61,651 nucleotides of DNA from contig NCCO01000007.1 of assembly GCA_002279705.1 (NCBI GenBank), positions 1 through 61,651 of the forward strand. Direction: 5' to 3'. Below the pieces are notes generated by a model. It searched no databases. It was not told where the DNA came from and worked only from the letters and a program-made list of their open reading frames with translations. This stretch comes from Allobosea sp. 12-68-7 (GTDB taxonomy: Bacteria > Pseudomonadota > Alphaproteobacteria > Rhizobiales > Beijerinckiaceae). Shown here in pieces: positions 53,599-61,651 of the stretch; positions within the stretch are counted from its first letter, which is position 1, and every line of letters begins with the position of its first letter. Made by a program: the position numbers and the translations under genes.

Positions 53599-55551
53599 AT
53601 GGACCACGCGCAGATCCTGGGCTTGATCGCGGCCCTGTCCGGCACGCCGGAGGTTGACCCCTTTGCGCTGTTGCGCGCCGCGGCAGCCAAGCCGGGCACT
53701 GTCGTCAGCGTCGAGGCATGCCCCCGTCCTTTGCCTGCCAATGAAATCGAAGGCGTGAGCCTGCTCTGTGGCCGGGTGAAAGTCCCGGAGGATCGCTCGA
53801 AACCGGGCGGCAAGTCGATCCCGCTGGCGTTCGCGGTGTTGAAGGCGACGTCGCGTTTCCCCGAAGCAGATCCGGTCATCTATCTGCAGGGCGGTCCTGG
53901 CGGCAGCGCGGTCGCGCAAATTCCTCTGATCGAGCGGATCTTTCGGCCGTGGCGGGATCGGCGCGACGTGGTGATGTTCGATCAGCGTTCGGCTGGACTG
54001 TCCGGCCTGTCCACGAGTTGCACGAACATGCTTGCGACCAATGCCTATGACATCGTGCGCCCCGATCCCGCGACGACGTTGCCGACGCTTGCCAGGCAAT
54101 GCGTGGCCGAACTCGAGAAAGAGGGCGTGCCGCTCGCCGCCTACAACACCACGCAGAACGCTCTCGATGTGCCGCTGGTGGTCAAGGCGCTGGGCTATGG
54201 CGATTACAATCTCTACGGCATTTCCTACGGCACCAAACTGGCTCTGGAGGTGATGCGCGTCGCGCCCCAAGGGGTGCGGTCGGTGATCATCGACGGCGTA
54301 GCCCCGTCCTGGATCAACCTCTATAACGCCTTTGCGCTCAAGAACGACGAGGCCGTGCAGATCGTGGTCGATCAGTGTGCCGCCGACAGAGCCTGCAACG
54401 AGGCCTATCCCGATCTCGGCCGCATCTTCAATGAAGCCCTGGACAAGGCTGCGAAAGGCGACATCGTCTTTCAGGGGCAAAAGATGCCCGTCGAAGCGGT
54501 CGCTGTGCCGATCATCTCGCGCAACGGAAAATACGATTCGGCGCCCATCACCCGCTTCATCCCGGCCTTCATCTATGAGCTCTGGCGCGGCAAGGAGATG
54601 CCGACGGTGGAACTCCTGACCGCCGCCAAGTTCGATGTGCCCAAACCGGACGATGCAGCGGTGCTCATGGCCGCCCGCAAGCTCGACGCCGGTCAACAGG
54701 CCCTGATCCAGCAACTTCTCGACAATGTCGCCATAACCGCCCGCGCGGCTTCGGGGTCCGCCCGCGCGATCACGGCGCTTCGGGATGCCAACGAAAGCGT
54801 GCGCTCCCTCGGCCCGCTGGTCAGTCTGTTCGATCAGGAACTGTCCGGCGCGCTTCGAGAGGTTCTGCGCGCGGACAAGAGCAAGGCCCAGGCGGTTCTG
54901 GCTGACTACACGGCGATGCAGACGGCCCGGCCCGGCAAGGAGATCTTGCAGGCTTTTGTCGATAAGCATACCGAGGGCGCGGCCAAATCACGGCTTTCAA
55001 GCCTGATCGCGGGCATGACGGAGAAGGAGCTGCAAGGCTCCTTCACCATCATCCGGCGCGACAGCCTCAAATCGTTGATGTCGTTCTTCAACCAGTTCTT
55101 CCTCGATGTGTACGCCTGCCAGGAAGATGTGCCCCGCTCCAGCTTCGAGGGGTATCGGGCGACTGTCGCCACGCTGAAGTATCCGCGCATCGGTGCGCTC
55201 ACCGATGAACTCGCCAAGGGCTTCTTCGAGGCCTGCGCCCACTTCGGGCCGCAGCCCCGCGACAACTGGCATGTGCCGGTCCAATCCGACATCCCGACGC
55301 TGTCTTTTGGCAGTCTGTTCGATATCCAAACCCCGCCAAGCTGGGCGAAGGCCGCAATCGAAAAGCTATCGAACGCGCAGGCCTTCATGATCCCCGAGGC
55401 GGGACATGGCGCATTGATCTACCAGCCATGCGTCGGCGAAATGGGCGTGGCCTTCATCGACAACCCGAAGCGCCGCTTCGACAATGCCTGTGCCGCGAGC
55501 ATCACCATCGACTGGCATATCGCGCCTTGGGTGACCTCGCCAGCGAGGTGA
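53599..55551 (+). CDS. S33-type alpha/beta hydrolase (TAP-like peptidase)
   Basis: 650 residues from ATG 53599, preceded by GGGGAGAG. An oxyanion-region motif QGGPGGS and the nucleophile elbow GISYGTKLA (Ser209) point to proline aminopeptidase-like S33 enzymes. Near the C-terminus, FDIQTPPSW and GHGALIY carry the probable acid and histidine of the triad. A long inserted helical region lies between. No clear signal peptide is seen at this start, although related peptidases are usually exported, so the true N-terminus may be further upstream (frame open to 53422). Base use is AT-richer than average here. Confidence 0.82.
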   Translation: MDHAQILGLIAALSGTPEVDPFALLRAAAAKPGTVVSVEACPRPLPANEIEGVSLLCGRVKVPEDRSKPGGKSIPLAFAVLKATSRFPEADPVIYLQGGPGGSAVAQIPLIERIFRPWRDRRDVVMFDQRSAGLSGLSTSCTNMLATNAYDIVRPDPATTLPTLARQCVAELEKEGVPLAAYNTTQNALDVPLVVKALGYGDYNLYGISYGTKLALEVMRVAPQGVRSVIIDGVAPSWINLYNAFALKNDEAVQIVVDQCAADRACNEAYPDLGRIFNEALDKAAKGDIVFQGQKMPVEAVAVPIISRNGKYDSAPITRFIPAFIYELWRGKEMPTVELLTAAKFDVPKPDDAAVLMAARKLDAGQQALIQQLLDNVAITARAASGSARAITALRDANESVRSLGPLVSLFDQELSGALREVLRADKSKAQAVLADYTAMQTARPGKEILQAFVDKHTEGAAKSRLSSLIAGMTEKELQGSFTIIRRDSLKSLMSFFNQFFLDVYACQEDVPRSSFEGYRATVATLKYPRIGALTDELAKGFFEACAHFGPQPRDNWHVPVQSDIPTLSFGSLFDIQTPPSWAKAAIEKLSNAQAFMIPEAGHGALIYQPCVGEMGVAFIDNPKRRFDNACAASITIDWHIAPWVTSPAR

Positions 55552-55611
55552 GCCGGCGACGCGTGCCCGGTGCATGCGCAGCCTACGGAGCTGAGAGAAA
55601 TCCTGAATCAA

Positions 55612-55701
55612 TGGCGGACAGGGCGGGATTCGAACCCGCGATACGGTTTCCCGTATACACACTTTCCAGGCGTGCGCCTTCAACCACTCGGCCACCTGTC
55701 C
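55612..55701 (-). tRNA. tRNA-Ser (anticodon GGA)
   Basis: Read on the minus strand, the 90-nt gene begins GGACAGGTGGCCGAGTGG and ends CCTGTCC-G-CCA, so CCA is encoded. The acceptor arms GGACAGG/CCTGTCC pair perfectly. The anticodon loop CTGGAAA gives GGA (reads UCC and UCU). A long variable arm (GTATACGGGAAACCGTAT region) and the TPsiC loop GGTTCGAATCC confirm class II tRNA-Ser. Confidence 0.97.
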
Positions 55702-55711
55702 GGCGCGCTGC

Positions 55712-55739
55712 TTATGACCGCCGAGCCGGCTTCTTTCAA
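55712..55739 (-). promoter_or_regulatory. Probable promoter of tRNA-Ser
   Basis: On the minus strand TTGAAA (55739-55734) and TCATAA (55717-55712) are spaced by 16 bp. The tRNA 5' end lies 10 bp after the -10 box, which is a typical distance for tRNA leaders. Confidence 0.5.
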
Positions 55740-55837
55740 GGGCGATCTGTCGGTGATCCGCAGATCGGGCGAAATCGGCTTTGGGCTTGGTTGCAAAGCG
55801 GGAAGTGAAGGGGCACATCGGGGCGGTGATCGATGTT

Positions 55838-55866
55838 CGGGCGAGCGGCGCCGCGCCGCTCGCCCG
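55838..55866. other. Strong hairpin of unclear role
   Basis: A perfect 13-bp stem CGGGCGAGCGGCG / CGCCGCTCGCCCG with loop CCG. It lies 58 bp before the next plus-strand gene and 280 bp after the hydrolase. No T-run follows. It could end read-through transcription from the hydrolase. Confidence 0.5.
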
Positions 55867-55923
55867 GCGCATCGAGGGAGCGACCCGGTCCCGGACCGGG
55901 CGGCGGGTCGGTCGGGAGAACGG

Positions 55924-56247
55924 ATGGTGCGGTTTCTGCTGCGGCTTGCCGGTTATCTGTTCGTGGCGGCCGGCTTCGTTTCGCTGGTGATCGACGGGGC
56001 CCGCTCGATCGCCAATTCCGGCCTCAACTACACGCCGCTCGATCTGGCGCTCTCGACGCTGGCGGGCCTTCGGGGCGAGGCCCTGAAGCCGCTGGTCGAG
56101 CGCAGCCTGCATCCCTGGCTTTGGGACCCGGTCCTGGTCCATCTCCTGCAGGTGCCGGCCGCGCTCCTCGCCTTCCTGTTCGGCTTCCTGCTGCTTAGGC
56201 TCGGGGCGCCGCGCGAGGTCGCCATCGGCATCGTCACGAGACGGTGA
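55924..56247 (+). CDS. Small membrane protein of unknown function
   Basis: 107 residues from ATG 55924, with GGGAGAA upstream. Two membrane segments are visible: [20 protein letters not shown] near the start and [20 protein letters not shown] near the end. Between them is [17 protein letters not shown] recall similar small proteins in Hyphomicrobiales, sometimes labelled PetM-like, but without a known role. It is followed by msrA after 80 bp. Confidence 0.75.
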   Translation: MVRFLLRLAGYLFVAAGFVSLVIDGARSIANSGLNYTPLDLALSTLAGLRGEALKPLVERSLHPWLWDPVLVHLLQVPAALLAFLFGFLLLRLGAPREVAIGIVTRR

Positions 56248-56327
56248 AGAATCGCGCGGCGGATCGTGCCTGTCGGAATGCCGGAATCATTCCCATATCC
56301 TGCGGCGAAACCGTGATGGAGACCGCC

Positions 56328-56987
56328 ATGTTCTTCCTGCGCAAGAAGACCGCCCTGCCCGAGGCCCATGAGGCCCTGCCCGGCCGCGACACGCCGATCC
56401 CGACGGCCGAGCGTCATTTCCTCAGCAAGCGCACGCTCGCCGGCCCCTATCCGGAGGGGATGCAGGTCGCGATCTTCGGGCTGGGCTGCTTCTGGGGCGC
56501 CGAGCGCAAGTTCTGGCAGATGGGCGAGGGCATCTGGACGACCGCGGTCGGCTACATCGCAGGCTTCACCCCGAATCCGACCTATGAGGAGGTCTGCTCG
56601 GGCCGCACCGGCCACAACGAGGTGGTTCTGGTCGTCTTTGATCCGGCCGTGCTGCCCTATGAGGCGCTGCTTAAGACCTTCTGGGAGAGCCATGACCCGA
56701 CCCAGGGCATGCGCCAGGGCAACGATGTCGGCACGCAGTACCGCTCGGGTCTCTACGTGACGGATGCGCAACAGCGCGCCGTTGCCGAGCGCTCGCGCGA
56801 CGACTACCAGCAGGCGTTGGCGGCGCGAGGCTACGGGCCGATCACCACCGAGATCCTGGACGCACCGACGTTCTATTTCGCCGAGGACTATCACCAGCAG
56901 TATCTCGCCAAGAACCCGGCCGGCTATTGCGGGCTGGGCGGCACCGGCGTGTCCTGCCCGATCGGCGTGGGCGTCGCGGCCGCCTGA
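56328..56987 (+). CDS. msrA: Peptide-methionine (S)-S-oxide reductase MsrA
   Basis: 219 residues from ATG 56328 (ATG 56316 is possible; GGAG lies between). The active site is [14 protein letters not shown], with the nucleophilic cysteine in [25 protein letters not shown] is the substrate-binding region. The C-terminal cysteine in [13 protein letters not shown] can act in recycling. It repairs methionine S-sulfoxide in proteins. Confidence 0.96.
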   Translation: MFFLRKKTALPEAHEALPGRDTPIPTAERHFLSKRTLAGPYPEGMQVAIFGLGCFWGAERKFWQMGEGIWTTAVGYIAGFTPNPTYEEVCSGRTGHNEVVLVVFDPAVLPYEALLKTFWESHDPTQGMRQGNDVGTQYRSGLYVTDAQQRAVAERSRDDYQQALAARGYGPITTEILDAPTFYFAEDYHQQYLAKNPAGYCGLGGTGVSCPIGVGVAAA

Positions 56988-57057
56988 CGGTCCTGGCTTG
57001 CCGGATCGGCAGGGAGCGTGGCAGATGCCGCCGCGAGGCGGTGAGGGGCGAAAGACG

Positions 57058-57648
57058 ATGGCGGGGCAGGGTATCGACGAGACGGACGCGGGAGAGCCGA
57101 GCAGCGGGGCCGCGTCGCGGGGCTTCGGCGCCGCGCTCTCCTTCAGCCGCTGGCTGCTGGCGCCGTTCTACCTGATGCTGGTCGTCGGTCTGGCCGGCCT
57201 TCTGCTGAAGGCGCTGCAGGAGGCCTGGCACTTCATCACCCATGTCTTCACCGCCACCGAGGCCGAGGTCATCCTCGCCGTGCTCGCGCTGATCGACCTC
57301 ACCTTCACCGGTTCGCTGATCGTGATCGTGATCTTCTCGGGCTATGAGAACTTCGTCGCCAAGATCGATGCCGGCACCAGCCGCAACTGGCCCGAATGGA
57401 TGTCGAAGATCGATTTCTCCGGGCTCAAGCTGAAGCTGATCTCGTCGATCGTCGCGATCTCCGCCATCCAGCTTCTGAAGGCCTTCATGGACGTGAAGGG
57501 CACCAGCGACCGCGACCTGATGTGGTATGTCGTGGTCCACATCGTCTTCGTGCTCTCCGGGCTGGTCATGGCCTGGACCGACCGGATCTCCGGCGAGGCG
57601 AGTGGCGGCAAGACGGGCAAGGGGGCGCCGGCCGCGCCCTCGTCCTGA
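57058..57648 (+). CDS. YqhA-family (UPF0114) membrane protein
   Basis: 196 residues from ATG 57058. Earlier in-frame sequence overlaps msrA and is a shadow. Four membrane segments are visible, with the conserved YENFVAKID and LKLKLISSIVAISAIQLLKAF. The N-terminal 25 residues are hydrophilic and specific to this copy. Function is unknown. It lies 70 bp after msrA. Confidence 0.87.
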   Translation: MAGQGIDETDAGEPSSGAASRGFGAALSFSRWLLAPFYLMLVVGLAGLLLKALQEAWHFITHVFTATEAEVILAVLALIDLTFTGSLIVIVIFSGYENFVAKIDAGTSRNWPEWMSKIDFSGLKLKLISSIVAISAIQLLKAFMDVKGTSDRDLMWYVVVHIVFVLSGLVMAWTDRISGEASGGKTGKGAPAAPSS

Positions 57649-57743
57649 CGCCCGCGCGTCGACGGCAGAACCGTGACTCAACTTTTCGGTTGATCGGCAC
57701 GGCAAAGCCCAAGACAGTGCCAGCCCTCACCGGGGAGTCCGAC

Positions 57744-58724
57744 ATGTCACTGCATCTTCGTTCGAAATTCGTCGTCGCCGGCCTGGCTCTGGGCGGCGCG
57801 GCCCTCGCCGCCGGTCTGGCGCTCGCCCAGGCGCCCGCCTTCTTCCGCATCGGCACGGGCGGCACGGCCGGGACCTATTATCCGATCGGCGGTCTGATCG
57901 CGAATGCGATCTCGGCGCCGCCGCAGCTCGTCTCCACTGCCGTCGCCAGCAACGGCTCGGTCGCCAACGTCAACGCCATCGTCGGCGGCGCCGCTGAATC
58001 GGGCTTCGCCCAGGCCGATGTCGCTTTCTGGGCCTATTCCGGCACCGGTGTCTTCGCCGGCAAGCCCAAGGTCGAGGAGCTGCGCTCGATCGCCAATCTC
58101 TATCCCGAGAGCGTCCACCTCGTCGTGCGCAAGGCCTCCAATGTGAAGAGCGTCGCCGACCTCAAGGGCAAGAAGGTCTCGCTCGACGAGCCGGGCTCCG
58201 GCACGCTGCTGAATGCCAAGGCGATTCTGGCCGCCTTCGGCGTCAGTGAGAAGGACATTACGCCGGAATATCTCAAGCCCAACCAGGCCGCCGAGAAGAT
58301 GAAGGACGGCTCGGTCGATGCCTTCTTCTTCACCGGCGGCTTCCCGGCGGCGGCGATCTCGGAGCTCGCCTCGACCGGCTCGGGTATCGACATCCTGCCG
58401 ATCACCGGCGCGGCCGCCGAGAAGCTCGCCAAGGACTTCCCCTTCTTCGCCGTCGATGAGATTCCCGCTGGCACCTACAAGGATGTCGGCGCGGTCAAGA
58501 CGGTCGCGGTCGGCGCGCATTGGGTGACGTCCTCCAAGATCTCGGCCGACACCGTCTATGCCGTCACCAAGGCGCTCTGGAGCGACAAGACCCGCGCGGC
58601 GCTCGATGCCGGCCACGCCAAGGGCAAGGCGATCCAGAAGGCGACCGCGCTGAACGGCCTGCTGGGCGTGCCGCTGCATCCCGGCGCCGAGCGCTTCTAC
58701 AAGGAAGCCGGGCTGCTGAAGTAA
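57744..58724 (+). CDS. TAXI-family TRAP transporter solute-binding protein
   Basis: 326 residues from ATG 57744, with GGGGAG upstream. The signal peptide ends near LALAQAP. The mature start FRIGTGGTAGTYYPIGGLI carries the family name motif (T-A-x-I region). Later, DLKGKKVSLDEPGSGT and DAFFFTGGFPAAAI are typical. It delivers an unknown ligand to the fused permease downstream. A family C repeat separates the two genes. Confidence 0.93.
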   Translation: MSLHLRSKFVVAGLALGGAALAAGLALAQAPAFFRIGTGGTAGTYYPIGGLIANAISAPPQLVSTAVASNGSVANVNAIVGGAAESGFAQADVAFWAYSGTGVFAGKPKVEELRSIANLYPESVHLVVRKASNVKSVADLKGKKVSLDEPGSGTLLNAKAILAAFGVSEKDITPEYLKPNQAAEKMKDGSVDAFFFTGGFPAAAISELASTGSGIDILPITGAAAEKLAKDFPFFAVDEIPAGTYKDVGAVKTVAVGAHWVTSSKISADTVYAVTKALWSDKTRAALDAGHAKGKAIQKATALNGLLGVPLHPGAERFYKEAGLLK

Positions 58725-58754
58725 GCAGGCCCCAACCGCTCACACCAAGCGCGC

Positions 58755-58856
58755 CGTCATTCCGGACAGGCCGCGAAGCGGCGCCGATCCGGGATCCATG
58801 CCTGAACCATTCCGGCATGGATCCCGGGTATCCGCTTCGCTACGCCCGGGATGACG
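58755..58856. repeat. Palindromic intergenic repeat, family C, copy 2
   Basis: 102 bp beginning CGTCATTCCGGACAGG and ending GCCCGGGATGACG. Inner arms GATCCGGGATCCATGCC and GGCATGGATCCCGGG pair. It resembles copy 1 at 44611-44701. It lies between the TAXI binding-protein gene and its permease gene, in the same place as the hairpins after ugpB and dctP. Confidence 0.82.
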
Positions 58857-58894
58857 GCGCGTGAATTTTCGCCCCAACAAGCGAACCGCTCCTG

Positions 58895-61060
58895 ATGACC
58901 AGCCAGCCCTCCGCCGCCGAACTCGCCAAGCTCGAGGAAGAACTCGATCCCGAGATGCAGTTCCGCAAGGTGCCGCACGGCACGGCGCTGCTCGTCGGCG
59001 GGCTGCTGCTCGCGCTCTCGGCCTTCCATTACTACACCGCTGGCTTCGGACTGCTGCGCGAGACGACGCATCGCGGCATCCACCTCGCCTTCGTGCTCGG
59101 GCTGATCTTCCTGGTCTTCTCGGCCCGCAAGAGCCAGGGCCGCACGGTCCACGCCGCCTCGCTGTGGAGCCCCGGCGGCGTGCCGCTCTATGACTGGATC
59201 TTCGCGCTCGCCGTCGCGGTCTCCAGCCTCTATGTCCCCTGGATCTTCGAGGACATGGTCTTCCGCATCGGCAATCCCTCGACGCCCGACGTGATCATGG
59301 GCTCGATCACGATCATCCTGATGATCGAGGCGACGCGCCGCGCCATCGGCTGGGGCCTGCCGCTGATCGCGCTCTTCGCGATGACCTATGCGATCTTCGG
59401 CAACTGGTTTCCCGGCATCTTCCTGCATCCGGGCTCGACCTGGTCGAACCTCGTCAACCATCTCTACCTGACCAGCCAGGGCGTCTATGGCGTAGCCCTC
59501 GGCGTCGTCGCCACCTACGTCTTCCACTTCGTGCTGTTCGGCGTGCTGGCGACCCGCATTGGTCTGGGGCGGCTCTTCCTCGGCGTCGCGGCGGCCGTGG
59601 CCGGGCGCTATGCCGGCGGACCGGCCAAGGTCTCGATCTTCGGCTCGGCGCTGTTTGGCATGATCTCGGGCTCCTCGGTCGCCAACACCGTGACCGTCGG
59701 TTCGCTGACGATCCCGATGATGATCCGCCTCGGCTATCGCCGCCACTTTGCGGCGGCCGTGGAATCGACCGCCGCCACCGGCGGCCAGATCACCCCGCCG
59801 ATCATGGGGGCGGCCGCCTTCCTGATGGTCGAATTCCTGAATCTGCCCTACGCCACCATCATCGTCGCCGCGATCATCCCCGCCTTCATGCATTTCTACG
59901 GCGTGCTGATGCAGGTGCATTTCGAGGCCAAGCGCTCCGGCATGGGCGGCATGACCGATGCCGACGCGCCGAAGCTCTCCGAGGTCTTCGCCCGCGACTG
60001 GCCGACGATCGCGCCGCTGTTTGCGCTGATCATGGTGCTCTTCACCGGCTACACGCCCTATCTCGCTGCCTTCTGGGGCATCACCGGCTGCATGCTCGTC
60101 GGCCTCGCACATCACCGCGCCGCCTCGGCCATGGTCTTCGCGCTGGCGATCGGGCTGGCCGCGCCGACCGAGTTCCTGCGCGTGCCCGGCGTCAACCTCG
60201 CCTTCACGGCGGCCGCCTTCCTGGTCATGGCCCATGGCGTGCTCATGAAGTCGACGGAAGGCCGCAAGCGCGTCGACGACATGATCGACGCCTTCATCCT
60301 CGGCGCGAAATACGCCATCGGGGTGGGCGCGGCCGCGGCGACCGTCGGCATCATCGTTGGCGTGGTCACCCTGACCGGCGTCGGTTTCAAGATCTCCTGG
60401 ATCGTGACCTCGCTCGCCGACCAGTGGGCGAGGGGCATCTCCGGGCTGATCCCGTTCTTCCCCTTCGACCTGAAGAGCGCGACGCTGTTCTTCACGCTGC
60501 TGCTGACCGGCCTGGTCTGCATCCTGCTCGGCTGTGGCGTGCCGACCACGGCCAACTACATCATCATGGTCACGGTCGCGGCGCCGGCGCTCGGCATGCT
60601 CGGGGTCAACCCGCTCGTGGCGCATTTCTTCGTGTTCTATTACGGCGTGCTGGCCGACATCACGCCGCCGGTCGCGATTGCCGCCTATGCCGGGGCGAGC
60701 ATGGCCGGGGCAGACCCCTTCAAGACCGGCAACACCGCCTTCCGGCTCGCGCTCGGCAAGGTGCTGGTGCCCTTCGTCTTCGTGTTCTCGCCCTCGATGC
60801 TGATCATGGTGCCGGGCTTCACCTGGACCGAGCTCGTCGGCTCGACCGCCGCCTGCATCGCCAGCATCACCTTGCTCTCCGCGGCCTTCGCCGGCTGGTT
60901 CCTGGCCCCCCTGGCGATGTGGGAGCGCCTCCTGATCGCGCTCGCCGCCCTGCCGATGATCCTGGCCACGCCGACCAGCGTGCTGGCGGGCCTCGTCATC
61001 GCCGCCCCCGTCTTGCTGCGGCAGGTGATGGCGCGGAGGGCCGCCGCCGCACTGGCCTGA
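58895..61060 (+). CDS. TRAP transporter fused permease (4TM/12TM type)
   Basis: 721 residues. The N-terminal about 200 residues equal the small permease with four membrane segments. The rest is a DctM-like channel with GMISGSSVANTVTVGSLTIPMMI, STAATGGQITPPIMGAAAF and LGCGVPTTANYIIMV. It pairs with the TAXI binding protein upstream and probably imports an organic acid with sodium ions. The opposite-strand frame of nearly 790 codons is a shadow. Confidence 0.94.
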   Translation: MTSQPSAAELAKLEEELDPEMQFRKVPHGTALLVGGLLLALSAFHYYTAGFGLLRETTHRGIHLAFVLGLIFLVFSARKSQGRTVHAASLWSPGGVPLYDWIFALAVAVSSLYVPWIFEDMVFRIGNPSTPDVIMGSITIILMIEATRRAIGWGLPLIALFAMTYAIFGNWFPGIFLHPGSTWSNLVNHLYLTSQGVYGVALGVVATYVFHFVLFGVLATRIGLGRLFLGVAAAVAGRYAGGPAKVSIFGSALFGMISGSSVANTVTVGSLTIPMMIRLGYRRHFAAAVESTAATGGQITPPIMGAAAFLMVEFLNLPYATIIVAAIIPAFMHFYGVLMQVHFEAKRSGMGGMTDADAPKLSEVFARDWPTIAPLFALIMVLFTGYTPYLAAFWGITGCMLVGLAHHRAASAMVFALAIGLAAPTEFLRVPGVNLAFTAAAFLVMAHGVLMKSTEGRKRVDDMIDAFILGAKYAIGVGAAAATVGIIVGVVTLTGVGFKISWIVTSLADQWARGISGLIPFFPFDLKSATLFFTLLLTGLVCILLGCGVPTTANYIIMVTVAAPALGMLGVNPLVAHFFVFYYGVLADITPPVAIAAYAGASMAGADPFKTGNTAFRLALGKVLVPFVFVFSPSMLIMVPGFTWTELVGSTAACIASITLLSAAFAGWFLAPLAMWERLLIALAALPMILATPTSVLAGLVIAAPVLLRQVMARRAAAALA

Positions 61061-61129
61061 GTTCTTGATCTGTTCTTGCGCGGAACGCCAAGCTCCGCTA
61101 GCCTCCTCGCGGGTCATGGGGTGGCGCTG

Positions 61130-61651
61130 ATGGTGACGCGGGTCGCGACGGTGGCGTTCGAGGGCATCGAGGCGCGCGCCGTCGATGTCCAGGTTCAGGT
61201 CACGCCCGGCGGCGTCAATTTCATCCTGGTCGGCCTGCCCGACAAGGCGGTGGGCGAGAGCAAGGAGCGGGTGCGTTCGGCGCTGATCGCCTCGGGCCTG
61301 GCGCTGCCGGGCAGGGGCTGATCTGCCCGCATGCCTGCGGGCCCGAGGCCGCCTGGGCGGCTGCCGACATCGACATCCTGGCGCCGCGCTCGCTGATCCA
61401 GCTCGCCAACCATTTCAAGGGCACGCAGGTGATGGCGCGGCCGGAGCCTGCGGTCGCGCGCGCCTCCGGCCCTCTGCCGGACCTTGCCGACATCAAGGGC
61501 CAGGAGAGCGCCAAGCGCGTGCTCGAGATCGCCGCCGCCGGCGGTCACAATCTGCTGATGAACGGTCCTCCGGGGGCCGGCAAATCGATGCTGGCGAGCC
61601 GGCTGCCCTCGATCCTGCCCCCGCTCAGTCCGCGCGAACTGCTGGAGGTCT
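61130..61651 (+). pseudogene. YifB/ComM-like Mg-chelatase AAA ATPase, internal deletion and frameshift; 3' end cut by window
   Basis: From ATG 61130, MVTRVATVAFEGIEARAVDV and FILVGLPDKAVGESKERVRS match the YifB N-terminus, but a TGA stops this frame at 61321. In another frame from about 61311 the protein continues: QGLICPHACGPEAAW, DLADIKGQESAKRVLEIAA and the Walker A NGPPGAGKS, running off the window. The conserved stretch that normally lies between (NLAPADLPKEG and YDLPIALG region, about 70 residues) is missing. So the gene has lost about 200 bp out of frame, either truly or in assembly. ComM-type helicases help DNA uptake and recombination. Confidence 0.75.

Noticed and set aside
53331..53879. 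Minus-strand 182-codon frame opposite the start of the S33 hydrolase
   Set aside because: Ser/Arg-rich composition and no motif; it is a shadow of the hydrolase and its upstream region.
55612..55701. tRNA-Ser as a phage or island attachment site
   Set aside because: No integrase gene and no repeated tRNA 3' end found by eye; kept only as a weak composition-based finding.
55366..56142. Minus-strand frame spanning the tRNA (reads [16 protein letters not shown])
   Set aside because: That peptide is the well-known artificial translation of a tRNA-Ser gene.
58757..61117. Minus-strand open frame of 786 codons opposite the fused TRAP permease
   Set aside because: It is a low-complexity His/Asp/Gly/Arg-rich shadow of a clear permease gene.
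1..61651. CRISPR array
   Set aside because: No regularly spaced direct repeats were seen; the repeated units found are palindromic and scattered.

Overview
The window is a stretch of high-GC (roughly two thirds G+C) alphaproteobacterial chromosome. The gene set (ugpBAEC, DUF2244, DUF3297, the gshB-yraN-rsmI / penicillin-binding-protein-activator block, rph/hrcA divergence, single-domain XylG, TRAP transporters of both the DctPQM and TAXI types) fits the Hyphomicrobiales. Something near Bosea is my best guess, from gene recall rather than a search. There are about 60 protein genes, one tRNA-Ser(GGA), and no rRNA, CRISPR array, insertion sequence or phage gene. Both window edges cut genes: a DsbD-like protein at the left and a YifB/ComM-like gene at the right.

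Layout. 0-1.7 kb: end of a dsbD-type thiol-disulfide exchanger and a secreted redoxin. 1.9-6.1 kb: ugpBAEC glycerol-3-phosphate uptake operon on the minus strand, with a PHO-box-like site upstream. 6.3-9.4 kb: a tight plus-strand trio (FAH-family enzyme, PfkB kinase, trans-3-hydroxy-L-proline dehydratase). 9.4-12.3 kb: Ada-like alkyltransferase, a small secreted protein, DUF2244, endonuclease III. 12.4-16.5 kb: xylFHG sugar transporter and an irregular lipoprotein frame. 16.7-17.5 kb: SDR. 17.5-26.9 kb: a minus-strand operon for nucleoside uptake and breakdown (BMP-type binding protein, ATPase, two permeases, cytidine deaminase, purine nucleoside phosphorylase, deoxyribose-phosphate aldolase, thymidine phosphorylase), ending with a GhrA-like reductase. 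27-31.7 kb: moeB-like gene, gshB, yraN, rsmI, LpoA-like lipoprotein. 31.7-37.1 kb: higBA, hemW, rdgB, a 50-residue membrane protein, rph, hrcA and vapBC. 37.1-41.7 kb: DUF3297, GNAT and XRE-cupin genes, a broken papain-like gene and lepA. 41.8-49.2 kb: gamma-glutamyltransferase, nitronate monooxygenase, PsiF-like protein, ferredoxin-reductase-like flavoprotein, ccdA/thioredoxin pair, CDP-alcohol phosphatidyltransferase. 49.2-52.1 kb: TRAP dctPQM. 52.4-57.6 kb: CPBP protease, S33 hydrolase, tRNA-Ser, msrA, YqhA. 57.7-61.1 kb: TAXI TRAP pair, then the damaged yifB.

The nucleoside block is the clearest pathway. Imported (deoxy)nucleosides are deaminated (cdd) and phosphorolysed (deoA, purine nucleoside phosphorylase), and deoxyribose 5-phosphate is split by deoC to glyceraldehyde 3-phosphate and acetaldehyde. 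Elsewhere, uptake systems dominate: five ABC or TRAP importers lie in 61 kb.

Unusual points are several families of 90-155 bp palindromic intergenic repeats (two families with two copies each, one pair in opposite orientation), strong hairpins just after genes for substrate-binding proteins, a short membrane-protein ORF between rph and rdgB, and two genes (39.06 kb and 61.13 kb) that look internally deleted and frameshifted. I found no convincing new multi-gene system. The best candidates for something undescribed are the repeat families, the rph-rdgB small protein, and the FAH/PfkB/hydroxyproline-dehydratase trio.
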